DNA of 64,000 nucleotides from Dongia sedimenti (lineage in GTDB: Bacteria; Pseudomonadota; Alphaproteobacteria; Dongiales; Dongiaceae): positions 338,960-402,959 of the forward strand of contig JAUYVI010000003.1 of the NCBI GenBank assembly GCA_030715195.1, read 5' to 3'. Shown piece by piece: positions 16,467 to 24,834 of the stretch. The position numbers and the translations under genes were made by a program. The notes below the pieces were generated by a model. That model was not told the DNA's origin and did no database searches. It saw only the letters and a program-made list of their open reading frames with translations. Every line of letters begins with the position of its first letter. The stretch's first letter is position 1.

Positions 16467-18184
16467 AGAACGCCTTTCGGATCTTCTTCTACAACGGCTG
16501 GAAACGCGAGCTGCTGATCATCGGCATCGTCCTGCTGACCGGCGCCGTCGAGGGTGTCGGCATCGCCAGCCTCTGGCCGATCGTCAGCCTGATCTCCGGC
16601 GGCCCCGCCGAAACTTCCCATTCCATGGGCAATGCGATCGTGGTCGCGCTCGACGCCATCCGGCTGCCGCTGACCGTGGAAGTCCTGCTCGGCGTGATCG
16701 TGGTTGTCTCGTTGCTGCGCTTCGCCTTGACGACGACCGCCACGATCTTCATCGGGCGTTCGGTCGCGAACATCGCCACCGAGCTGCGCCTCCGCCTGAT
16801 CAAGGCCGCGGTCCGCGCCCGGTGGTCCTATTTCACCACGCAACCCAATGCCCGCTTCACCACGGCGATCGGTGCCGACGGGACGCGCGGCTCGGCGGCC
16901 TACCGCGCATCAGGGAGCGTGATCGCCGCCACGGCCAAAGCCATGGTCTATCTCTGCATGGCGTTCTGGGTGTCCTGGCAGTTCTTCCTGGCCGGCATCG
17001 CGGTCGCCGTGCTGCTCTGGCTCGGCGTGAGCCGGTTCATGAAGATGGCGCGCACGGCGGGGCGCGGCAAGACCAAGCAGACCCTGGCGCTCAACAAGAG
17101 CATCACCGACGCGCTGACCAACATCAAGGCGCTCAAGGCGATGAACCGCCACGGATTCATCCTGCAATCGTTCCGGCGCAACATCGAGTCGCTGCGCCAG
17201 GCGCTCGCTGCGGAGACATACAGCGAGTCCATGGTGCGGGCGATCCAGGAGCCTATCCTCATCGTCTTCATGATGGGCGGCATCTATGTCCAGCATACGC
17301 TGTTCGGCATGTCGATGCAGCAGATCCTGGGGTCGATCCTGGTTCTGGTCGGCCTGGCCGGAACGATTGGCGACGTTCGCGGGGCGATGCAGCGGGTGAT
17401 GGTCGACTCCTCGGCCTTCTGGTCGATGATCCGCCTGATCGAGGAGACCGAAGCGGAGGCCGAGGCGGTGCATGGCGGCAGCGAACCGCGCTTCGACACC
17501 GGCGTGCGACTCGACGGCGTCAGCTTCGGCTATGGCGACAAGCCGATCCTGACCGATGTCGACCTCGCGGTGCCGCCGCATGCGGTGACGACCGTGATCG
17601 GCGCGTCCGGCGCCGGCAAGACCACGATCGCCGATGTGCTGGTCGGGTTGAACCGCCCCGACAAGGGCAAGGTCATGGTCGGCGACGTCGAGCTGGACGA
17701 TATCGACACCATCGCCTGGCGCCGCCAGCTCGGCTACATCCCGCAGGAAACGGTTCTGTTCAACGACACGATCGCCAACAACGTGACCTTGAACGACGAG
17801 ACGATCAGCCGCGAAAGCGTCGTCGCGGCGCTCAAGGCGGCCGATGCCTGGGACTTCGTCTCCGCGCTGCCGGGCGGCATAGACTACGTGATCGGCGTAC
17901 GTGGCAGCCTGCTCTCCGGCGGCCAGCGCCAGCGCCTGTCGATCGCCCGCGCGCTCTGCAACAATCCGCAATTCCTGATCCTGGACGAGGCCACCAGCGC
18001 GCTCGATCGCGAGACGGCGGTCGAGATCGCCAAAGGCATCCGCAAGCTGATCGGCGAAAAGACCATCCTCGCGATCACCCACCAGCCGATCTGGGTCGAT
18101 GCCGCGGATCGCGTCTATGAGATCCGCGCGGGCGTGGTCAAGCCGGCGGAAGCTATGGCTTCGCCCAAGCCAAGGTCGGCGTGA
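16463..18184 (+). CDS. ABC exporter half-transporter (type IV/MsbA-like fold), plus-strand member
   Basis: The protein has 573 residues. Six membrane helices (about 1-310) are fused to an ATPase domain with Walker A GASGAGKT (about 380-387), signature LLSGGQRQR, Walker B FLILDEAT and an H-loop in AITHQP. All catalytic residues are present. The ITHQP-x-W-V-x2-ADRVY stretch is shared almost exactly with the convergent gene at 18153, so the two are paralogues. The start overlaps the ParB-like gene (ATGA). It likely exports a lipid, lipid-linked glycan or peptide, and the substrate cannot be deduced. Its 3' end overlaps the opposite gene by 32 nt. Confidence 0.88.
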   Translation: MKNAFRIFFYNGWKRELLIIGIVLLTGAVEGVGIASLWPIVSLISGGPAETSHSMGNAIVVALDAIRLPLTVEVLLGVIVVVSLLRFALTTTATIFIGRSVANIATELRLRLIKAAVRARWSYFTTQPNARFTTAIGADGTRGSAAYRASGSVIAATAKAMVYLCMAFWVSWQFFLAGIAVAVLLWLGVSRFMKMARTAGRGKTKQTLALNKSITDALTNIKALKAMNRHGFILQSFRRNIESLRQALAAETYSESMVRAIQEPILIVFMMGGIYVQHTLFGMSMQQILGSILVLVGLAGTIGDVRGAMQRVMVDSSAFWSMIRLIEETEAEAEAVHGGSEPRFDTGVRLDGVSFGYGDKPILTDVDLAVPPHAVTTVIGASGAGKTTIADVLVGLNRPDKGKVMVGDVELDDIDTIAWRRQLGYIPQETVLFNDTIANNVTLNDETISRESVVAALKAADAWDFVSALPGGIDYVIGVRGSLLSGGQRQRLSIARALCNNPQFLILDEATSALDRETAVEIAKGIRKLIGEKTILAITHQPIWVDAADRVYEIRAGVVKPAEAMASPKPRSA

Positions 18185-19952
18185 TCGCTGTGCCGTCGGT
18201 GGTTTCGACCGAACCTTCGATCACGCGATAGACCCGATCGGCGATCGTCACCCACGCAGGCTGGTGGGTGATCGCCAGCACCGTCAGCTTGCCGGCCTGC
18301 CGCTGGACGGTCTGGCAGATCTCGGCCTCGGTTTCCGGATCGAGAGCACTGGTCGCCTCGTCGAGAATGAGCAGGGCCGGACGATGAACCAGGGCGCGCG
18401 CCAGCGCGATGCGCTGGCGCTGGCCGCCGGACAGCATCGCGCCGTGCTCGCCGACCGGCGCATGAATGCCTTCGGGCAGCGCCTTCACGAAACCCAGGGC
18501 GCCGGCATCTTCCAGCGCCCGGTTCACATCCGGCTCGGAGATTGCCGGGTCGCCGAGCGCGATGTTGTCGTAGATCGTGCCGTTGAACAGGAGGACTTCC
18601 TGCGGCACATAGCCGACCATGCTGCGCCAGCGCAGCAGGTCGATCTCGTCGAGCGGCACGCCGTCCAGGGTGATGCGTCCGGAATCCACCACGAACAGGC
18701 CGAGCAGCAGGTCGGCGATGGTCGTCTTGCCGGAGCCGGATTCGCCGATCAAGGTGGTGATGCGTCCCGCGGGAATTTCCAGCGACACATCCTTCAGCAC
18801 CGGCTTGGCGCCGTAGGAGAAGGTGACGCGATCGAACCGGCAGGCATCGTTGAGCGCAGGCGCACTCTTGCCGGTGAAGATCTCGGCGGCTTCCCGCGCT
18901 TCATTGATCGTCGCTTGCAGCGACCAATAGAAGCTCTCCGAGGACGCGGTTTCCTGGATCGCCCGCTGCACGGTCGAGACGTTCGCCATCAGCCGGAGGA
19001 CGATGACGCCGGAGACCAGCATGGCGCTGAGATCCAGGCCGAGGATCTTGAAACAGACATAGGCCGCCGCGACCATGACCAGGTTGATGAGCAAATCGGG
19101 CAGAGCGTTGGCAAGCTGCTGGTAGAATACCAGGTCGTACATGCTGCGCCGGATGGCCTTGGTCTCCTTCGACAGGCCCTTGATCAGGGTTTCATGACGC
19201 GACATCGCCTTCAGCGGCTTGAAGCCGGTGATCACGTCGCCGAAATCGCTCAGGAGGCCGCGCATGGCGAGCTGCTGGTTGCGTCCCGCCCGCCGCCCGG
19301 CCCGGGTGAAGAAACGGTTGATCAGGCCGAGGCCGATGCCGAGCACGATGGCGATCACGGCCGCACGCCAATCGATCAACAGGCCGATGGCGCAATAGAT
19401 GATCGCCCGGATCAGGGCCGCGAGAACCGTCAACGAGGTGCGATAGACATAAGCGCCCCAGACCGCCTCGATCGATACGGCGGAGACGAAGCGCCCGACC
19501 GGATTGACCGTGAAATAGGACCAGCGCGCCTGCAACAGCCGGTCCAGCACTTCGTTGCGGAGCTCACTCGCGATCTCGGCCACGATCCGGCCGACAAAAC
19601 GGGAGGTCTGTTGCGAGATGGCCGCCCGCACCATCATGCAGAGCGAGAAGATCAGCACCAGGGCGCCGAGCGTGTGTGGCAGATGCAGGAAGTCCAGGAC
19701 GGAAAAGACGATCTGTTCCGGCTGCCCCAGCTTTCCCGGATTGGGATTGTCGATCACCCGCAGGATCGGAAGCAGGGTGGTGATGCCGAGCCCCTCGATG
19801 AATCCCGCCAGCACCAGCGCCAGGCTGAGCGGAACCTGGCGCCAAAGGCCGTGTTTCCGCAGCACCCGGAAGGCATTGGCAAGGGCCGAGGAACCGAGAA
19901 CTTCGTCTTCTGTCATTGGGCGGCGAATCGACGCCGTGGCCTTTCGGGACAT
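18153..19952 (-). CDS. ABC exporter half-transporter, minus-strand member
   Basis: The protein has 599 residues, or 587 if ATG at 19916 is used; neither start has a good ribosome binding site. An N-terminal six-helix membrane domain is joined to an ATPase with Walker A GESGSGKT, signature MLSGGQRQR, Walker B LLILDEAT and the H-loop in AITHQP. The motifs are intact and the protein is a paralogue of the exporter at 16463-18184, with which it lies tail to tail. Each could work as a homodimer, or the two as a heterodimer. The gene is divergent from the glycosyltransferase-like gene at 20159. Confidence 0.87.
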   Translation of the reverse strand: MSRKATASIRRPMTEDEVLGSSALANAFRVLRKHGLWRQVPLSLALVLAGFIEGLGITTLLPILRVIDNPNPGKLGQPEQIVFSVLDFLHLPHTLGALVLIFSLCMMVRAAISQQTSRFVGRIVAEIASELRNEVLDRLLQARWSYFTVNPVGRFVSAVSIEAVWGAYVYRTSLTVLAALIRAIIYCAIGLLIDWRAAVIAIVLGIGLGLINRFFTRAGRRAGRNQQLAMRGLLSDFGDVITGFKPLKAMSRHETLIKGLSKETKAIRRSMYDLVFYQQLANALPDLLINLVMVAAAYVCFKILGLDLSAMLVSGVIVLRLMANVSTVQRAIQETASSESFYWSLQATINEAREAAEIFTGKSAPALNDACRFDRVTFSYGAKPVLKDVSLEIPAGRITTLIGESGSGKTTIADLLLGLFVVDSGRITLDGVPLDEIDLLRWRSMVGYVPQEVLLFNGTIYDNIALGDPAISEPDVNRALEDAGALGFVKALPEGIHAPVGEHGAMLSGGQRQRIALARALVHRPALLILDEATSALDPETEAEICQTVQRQAGKLTVLAITHQPAWVTIADRVYRVIEGSVETTDGTAITPTLAWAKP

Positions 19953-20158
19953 GCCGGTTGGCGGGTGGGCTTACTTAACACCGGGTGTCGGCTTGTCAAC
20001 CGGGCCGGGGAGAACCTTGCTTCGGCGGCATTTTGCGGCAAAACCGCGCATTTTCCGTGGGTTGGATTGCGCTCCTCCCTCCCCGAACCTATCATGCGAA
20101 GCCAACAAGCCAGGCTGAGGGTGCCGGCCGGCGGCGATCGGAGAAAGGACGGTTGAGG

Positions 20159-21052
20159 GTGGAATACAAGGTCTTCATCCAATCCAACGAAGAGCAGTAT
20201 CTCGGCGCGCTGATCGCGGCCTACGCGCTCAAGCGGAACAGCCGGCATGCCGACAAGTTCGGCGTCGAGATCATGCACGTGCGCGACTACCCGTGGCTTT
20301 TCAGCCACGTCGGTGAGCGTTTTCTCCGCGGCGCCGAGCACCGGGTCTGGGAGAAGGAAGACCTGCAGTCCTTCACGCCGCTGCGGTTTACGCCGCCGAA
20401 GACCATGGGCTATCAGGGCCGCGCGGTGGTCATCGATCCCGATTGTTTCGCCTTGGGCGATGTCTGGGACTTGCTGACCCGCGACATGCAGGGCAAGGCC
20501 CTGATGTGCCGCTGGCGCCCGGCCTTCAAGGACCTCGAAGGCTACCGCGCCTCCAGCGTCATGCTGCTGGACAACGCCAAGCTGACCCACTGGGACGCCG
20601 AGCGGACTTTCCACGAGCTCTTCGCGTTCAAGACCGATTACATGAAGTGGATCAAGCTGGAATACGAGCCGGAGGAGACCGTCGGCTTCCTTGAGCCGGA
20701 ATGGAACGACTTCGACAAGCTGACGCCGGCCACCAAGATCCTGCACAACACCTATCGCCGCACCCAGCCGTGGAAGACCGGCCTGCCGGTCAGCTTCACC
20801 GTGCGGTTGAAGCCGAACAAGCCGAAACCCTTCCCGGCGAATATCGTGAAGGCGGTGAAGAATCTGGTGAAAGAGAAGAAGCCGGATGTCTACGAGCCGC
20901 ATCCAGACCCGAAGCAGGAGCAGCTGTTCTTCTCGCTGCTCGGCGAGTGCCTGGAAAAGGGCATCATCGACCTCGACCTGGTGAAGCGCGAGATGGCGGC
21001 CAATCACGTGCGGCACGATGCGCTGGAACAGGTCCAGCGCCGGGCGGCTTGA
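20159..21052 (+). CDS. putative GT-A-fold glycosyltransferase
   Basis: The protein has about 297 residues. The N-terminal segment (YKVFIQSNEEQYLGALIAAYALKR) and the DPD motif at residues 93-95 (VVIDPDCFALGD) fit a nucleotide-sugar transferase of the GT8-like kind, where D-x-D binds the metal and donor. GTG at 20159 is chosen because AAAGGA lies 9 nt upstream; a TTG at 20153 is too close to it. There is no signal or membrane helix. It is followed by a 2-oxoglutarate oxygenase on the same strand. The acceptor is unknown, and a glycosylated sphingolipid or surface glycan would fit the setting. Confidence 0.6.
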   Translation: MEYKVFIQSNEEQYLGALIAAYALKRNSRHADKFGVEIMHVRDYPWLFSHVGERFLRGAEHRVWEKEDLQSFTPLRFTPPKTMGYQGRAVVIDPDCFALGDVWDLLTRDMQGKALMCRWRPAFKDLEGYRASSVMLLDNAKLTHWDAERTFHELFAFKTDYMKWIKLEYEPEETVGFLEPEWNDFDKLTPATKILHNTYRRTQPWKTGLPVSFTVRLKPNKPKPFPANIVKAVKNLVKEKKPDVYEPHPDPKQEQLFFSLLGECLEKGIIDLDLVKREMAANHVRHDALEQVQRRAA

Positions 21053-21158
21053 TGCCACTCGGCCATGGGTGGCGACCGATTGACGCTGCGGCGGAGCGTG
21101 ATCTGGCGCCGTCGCGGACCGCGGGTCTAGCGTTCGGCACGGTCTGAAACGCGAGAGA

Positions 21159-22049
21159 ATGGGGACGAACATGTCGGCAATGGCGGCGAGTGCAGCGCAG
21201 GAAACGACCCAGGCCCAAATGCGGGCGCCGCATCTCCTGGCGGACCTGCGCAAGGAGGATATCCTCGACGAGCCCTATGCGCATTTCACCCGCGGCAACG
21301 TGGTCCCGGCGGATGTCTACGCCGCGCTGGAGGCGGACTTCCCCAGCCTCGATATGATCCTCAACGGCCGCACCGCCGGCAGCAATCAGGCCGTGCGGAT
21401 GACCGTCAAGCAGGTGCTGAACGACCGACGTATCTCGCCGCTGTGGCGCGAGTTCTTCGAGTACCACACCTCAGGCGAATACTGGCGCGACGTGGTGCGC
21501 CTGTTCGGTGACCGCTTCCGCCGCGCCTTTCCCAATCTCGAGGAGCGGATGGGACGGCGCTACGAGGATTGGCGCGTCGTGCCGCGCGGGTTCGCCGGCG
21601 AGGCCGATATCCATCTCGACTGCCAGTTCGTGATGAACACGCCGGTGACCGAGGTCGGCAGCGTGAAACCCGCGCATGTCGATCTTTGCGACAAGATCTT
21701 CAGCGCCCTGTTCTATTTTCGCGAGGCCGGGGACAACACGCCGGGCGGCGATTTCGAGGTCTATCGCTGGCGCCGCAGCCCGCGCTTCATCAAGCACCGC
21801 AGCATGGATCGCGACGTGGAAATGGTGAAGATCGTCAAGTACGAGGCCAACGCCTATGCCTGCTTCCTGAATTCGGAACAGGCGGTGCACGGCGTCAGCC
21901 CGCGCGGTATCACCAATATCCCGCGGCGCTACATCAATTTCATCGCCGAATTGCCGATGAAGGCTTTCGAGCCGAAGCAACTGACCGGCTGGCAGAAAGT
22001 CTGGTATCGGAACGACGTCCAGGCCGCATCGCAGGACGAGCGGTACTAG
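21159..22049 (+). CDS. 2-oxoglutarate/Fe(II)-dependent dioxygenase family protein
   Basis: The protein has 296 residues. The iron-binding facial triad is visible as H173-x-D175 (AHVDLCDK) and the distal His244 (AVHGVSPR). An arginine a few residues on (Arg249 or in RRYIN) would hold 2-oxoglutarate. The double-stranded beta-helix region spans about 140-265. ATG at 21171 is an alternative start. Such enzymes hydroxylate small molecules, sugars or lipids, and the target here is unknown. It follows a glycosyltransferase-like gene, and its stop is 1 nt from the stop of the convergent phosphatidyltransferase at 22051. Confidence 0.75.
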   Translation: MGTNMSAMAASAAQETTQAQMRAPHLLADLRKEDILDEPYAHFTRGNVVPADVYAALEADFPSLDMILNGRTAGSNQAVRMTVKQVLNDRRISPLWREFFEYHTSGEYWRDVVRLFGDRFRRAFPNLEERMGRRYEDWRVVPRGFAGEADIHLDCQFVMNTPVTEVGSVKPAHVDLCDKIFSALFYFREAGDNTPGGDFEVYRWRRSPRFIKHRSMDRDVEMVKIVKYEANAYACFLNSEQAVHGVSPRGITNIPRRYINFIAELPMKAFEPKQLTGWQKVWYRNDVQAASQDERY

Positions 22050-22050
22050 T

Positions 22051-23346
22051 CTAATCCAACTTCACCGTCTTCGCCGCGACTTCCACCGGCGCGCGATCCT
22101 TGTGCTGGGCTTTCTCGATGCACAGGATCCAGAACGTCCGGCCGGCGTGATAGAGCGTGGTGGCCGCCTGCCAGGCGACGATCAGGAAGAAGGCTTCGCG
22201 CCCGAACCCGATCAGATAGCCGACGGTGAACAGCGGCAGGCTGATGTTGCGCCGCGCGATGAAACTGCGCACCAGCCCGTCCATGCGCGAATGGGTATGG
22301 AACGCCCGCTTGAAGACGTAAGGATAGATCTTCAGCACCACACGATCGATCACGTAGAGCGCGAAGATCGCAATCGCGCCCTGCCCGAGCGGTGAGGCCC
22401 AGCCCTCCGTCGCAATACCCAGCCCATAGGCCCAGGAAAGATACCAGAGCGGCGGATGGACCATGTCGAGCCCGTGGTCCAGGTAATTGCCGCTGACACT
22501 GTCCGTGAAGGTCAGGCGCGCGAGCTTGCCGTCGACGGAGTCGAGCACGCTCATTCCATAGGCCATCATGAAGCCGGTGATGAAGTATCCGTCCGCCCAG
22601 CAAGGGATGGCGGCCAGGGCCAGGATGATGCTGACCAGCGTCACCCAGTTGGGATGCACCCGCCAGCGGGCCAGCGGCCGCACCGCCAGCCAGACTAGCG
22701 GCGGATAGACATAGCGCGTGAAAAGATCAGTCGAGCCCTTGTAGTTCGACCAGAACAGGAAGCGCTCCAGCTTGGCCGCGCGCCCGGCGCCGTCCACGGT
22801 GAAGAGGTAGTAGGGCAGGGTGCGGCGCAGCCGCCGCACGAACCCGCTGAACTCGTCGTCCTTTAAGCTGGGGATGCCGCCGGAATCCACCAGCCGCCTG
22901 GCGAGCGCCGCCGTGCTGCCGGGATTCGCGACCAGCTCGCCGGCAACGACCGCGCGATCCCCGGCGAGGAACAGAATGGCGGCGGGGTCTTGCGCTTCTC
23001 GGCTGAGCACGACGGTGGAAGCGGTGCGGGCCGCGAGCGCAGCCGGCAGTCGGCCGTCCGCCAAGGTCGTGGCATCGAGCACAAGCAGAGGCTCGCTGCC
23101 GGCCGAAGCAAGAATCTGGCCGAGGCGCGCGGCATAGGCCTCGCCGCTGCGCCGCCATTCCAACGGCAGCCGGTAGAGCCGCTTGTCGCCGAGCTTCGGC
23201 TCCGACCTACCGGCCGCGAGATCGATGATGATCCGCGACGGCAGCGGCTTCAGCCCGCGTAGACCGTGCAGGTGGCGCTCCAGCAGGCTCAGGCCAAATA
23301 TGGGTGGCGCGGAATCCGCGGCGAGCGCGTCGATCCAGACAATCAT
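22051..23346 (-). CDS. CDP-alcohol phosphatidyltransferase with N-terminal nucleotidyltransferase-like domain (paralogue 3)
   Basis: The protein has 431 residues and is clearly paralogous to the product of 328-1542 along its whole length: same MxxWIDA start, FGLSLLERHL segment, LERFLFWSNYKGSTD segment and the signature DSVDGKLAR (from residue 269) followed by G-x3-D-x3-D. The N-terminal domain again lacks a glycine-rich nucleotide loop, so it may bind rather than activate a nucleotide. It starts 3 nt after the ELM1-family gene ends and is probably co-transcribed with it. A role in attaching a phospho-headgroup to a membrane lipid is expected, and the alcohol and donor are unknown. Confidence 0.85.
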   Translation of the reverse strand: MIVWIDALAADSAPPIFGLSLLERHLHGLRGLKPLPSRIIIDLAAGRSEPKLGDKRLYRLPLEWRRSGEAYAARLGQILASAGSEPLLVLDATTLADGRLPAALAARTASTVVLSREAQDPAAILFLAGDRAVVAGELVANPGSTAALARRLVDSGGIPSLKDDEFSGFVRRLRRTLPYYLFTVDGAGRAAKLERFLFWSNYKGSTDLFTRYVYPPLVWLAVRPLARWRVHPNWVTLVSIILALAAIPCWADGYFITGFMMAYGMSVLDSVDGKLARLTFTDSVSGNYLDHGLDMVHPPLWYLSWAYGLGIATEGWASPLGQGAIAIFALYVIDRVVLKIYPYVFKRAFHTHSRMDGLVRSFIARRNISLPLFTVGYLIGFGREAFFLIVAWQAATTLYHAGRTFWILCIEKAQHKDRAPVEVAAKTVKLD

Positions 23347-23349
23347 CGA

Positions 23350-24561
23350 TCAAGCCTGCTGTTCGGCGCGCTTCGCAGCGAACTGATCGCGGATCCTGGC
23401 CACCACCATGTCGCGCTCTTCCTTCGGAACGCGACGCGGATTCCAGACGCGCGGACGCACCGTGGCTTCGACCGGGCCGAGCGGACGCGCAAGCCCGGCC
23501 TGATAGAGCCGGCGTTCGAAGGCATCGACGCTGCGCCGCGGCCGGGCATGCCCGAACCGGGTCATCGCGTCGTAGAAGCGATCGGAGAAGTCCGGCGTGA
23601 GGCCGGCCACGCGGCGGGTCTCGCGGCGGCTGCGGAAATAGTGCCTGATCGTCTGAATCAGCCCCATGTTGCGGCGCTTTTCCCGGCGCGGCACCTGGAA
23701 GACGTAAAGCGGCTTCATCAGGTCGACCGCCTCGGCGATCATCGAGACGCTGTCATTGGTGACGATGAAATCGTCCGCCAGCCGCAGGAAGGCCTGATAG
23801 GGGTTGGGCGCGTGCCGCGACCAGCGGTGCAGGAAATGCGCATGGCCGATCTCGTTTTCGAACAAATCGGCGACGTCCATCGTGGTGCGCGGGCTCGTCG
23901 TCACCAGCAAGGAACCATTTGCGCCGGCGACATGGGCCTTGGCCCGGATCAGAAGGTCGCTCCCGACCTCGCGATCGAAGCGCAGCTGCGATGTCGGCCC
24001 GCCGACGAACACCGCCGTCCAGGGGCGCGGCAGGTTGCGGAGCTGCGGCTCCCAATGCCGCGCCTCGGCATCCAGGGCCGCATCGTCGTGCATGATGATC
24101 GGCAGGGTCAGCGTGGTCACATTCGGCCCCGGCGGCAGGCCATATTGTGGCGTCGTCACGATCAGGTCGAAGTGGTGATAGGCGATCCGCGGTCGCCCGA
24201 GATGGACGTTCAGGAGACGCCCGCCGGTCTGTTCCTTGATCCAGCGCGAAACCGGTGCCAGGCGCCGGCCGACCGCCACGATGACATCGGGCCAGGGCGC
24301 GCTCAACGCATCGCTGAGGCCGACATCGACGCCGATCAGGGTCGCGCCGCGTTGATGAAAGGGAACCTCGCAGGTCGGGTCGAAGCGAATCTGCTTGACC
24401 GCGCAGTCCCAGCCCAGATCCAGCATCAGCGCCCGGCCGAGTGCCAGAACCTGGGCATTGTCGCCCTGACGCTCGCCGAGCAGCAGCCAGACCCGCGGTG
24501 CCGGGACCGCTTCCTCGACGGTGTTAATCACCCGCAGATGACGTCTCGGCGATTCGCTCAT
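23350..24561 (-). CDS. ELM1/GtrOC1-family protein (DUF1022)
   Basis: The protein has 403 residues and is soluble. The WLLLGERQGDNAQ opening, the central VGGPTS segment and the DDFIVTNDSVSMIAEA segment are characteristic of the ELM1 family. In plants this family affects mitochondrial fission. In bacteria it is uncharacterised and looks like a GT-B-type glycosyltransferase. The C-terminal 100 residues are rich in arginine. It is the first gene of a two-gene minus-strand unit with the CDP-alcohol phosphatidyltransferase (3 nt gap), and a functional link in lipid headgroup or glycan assembly is inferred from that alone. Confidence 0.75.
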   Translation of the reverse strand: MSESPRRHLRVINTVEEAVPAPRVWLLLGERQGDNAQVLALGRALMLDLGWDCAVKQIRFDPTCEVPFHQRGATLIGVDVGLSDALSAPWPDVIVAVGRRLAPVSRWIKEQTGGRLLNVHLGRPRIAYHHFDLIVTTPQYGLPPGPNVTTLTLPIIMHDDAALDAEARHWEPQLRNLPRPWTAVFVGGPTSQLRFDREVGSDLLIRAKAHVAGANGSLLVTTSPRTTMDVADLFENEIGHAHFLHRWSRHAPNPYQAFLRLADDFIVTNDSVSMIAEAVDLMKPLYVFQVPRREKRRNMGLIQTIRHYFRSRRETRRVAGLTPDFSDRFYDAMTRFGHARPRRSVDAFERRLYQAGLARPLGPVEATVRPRVWNPRRVPKEERDMVVARIRDQFAAKRAEQQA

Positions 24562-24834
24562 TCTTTAAGGACTCTGGGTCGCGATGGCGCGGAACCTATC
24601 AGAGCGCTCCCCAAGCGCCAAGAGCGGTCGGTCTCGGCCCTTGGGGCGGCAGCGGCGGCTGTGCGCGAGTTCACAAGACCCTCGGATTTCGGAATCGGCG
24701 TCGGCAAAACGGCCCTATAATCATAATTGCGGCCTTACAGCCGCCACCGTCTTCAGCGAACCTGAAGGCCGACTGCCGCGACAATGACTCGACCGATTGT
24801 AGTCAAAGCACTTAGCACCGGGGCCCCGACTTCC

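Noticed and set aside
18099-20156. A 685-codon plus-strand open frame opposite the second ABC exporter
   Set aside because: The minus-strand frame carries all ABC ATPase motifs. The plus-strand translation has no motif and unusual composition.
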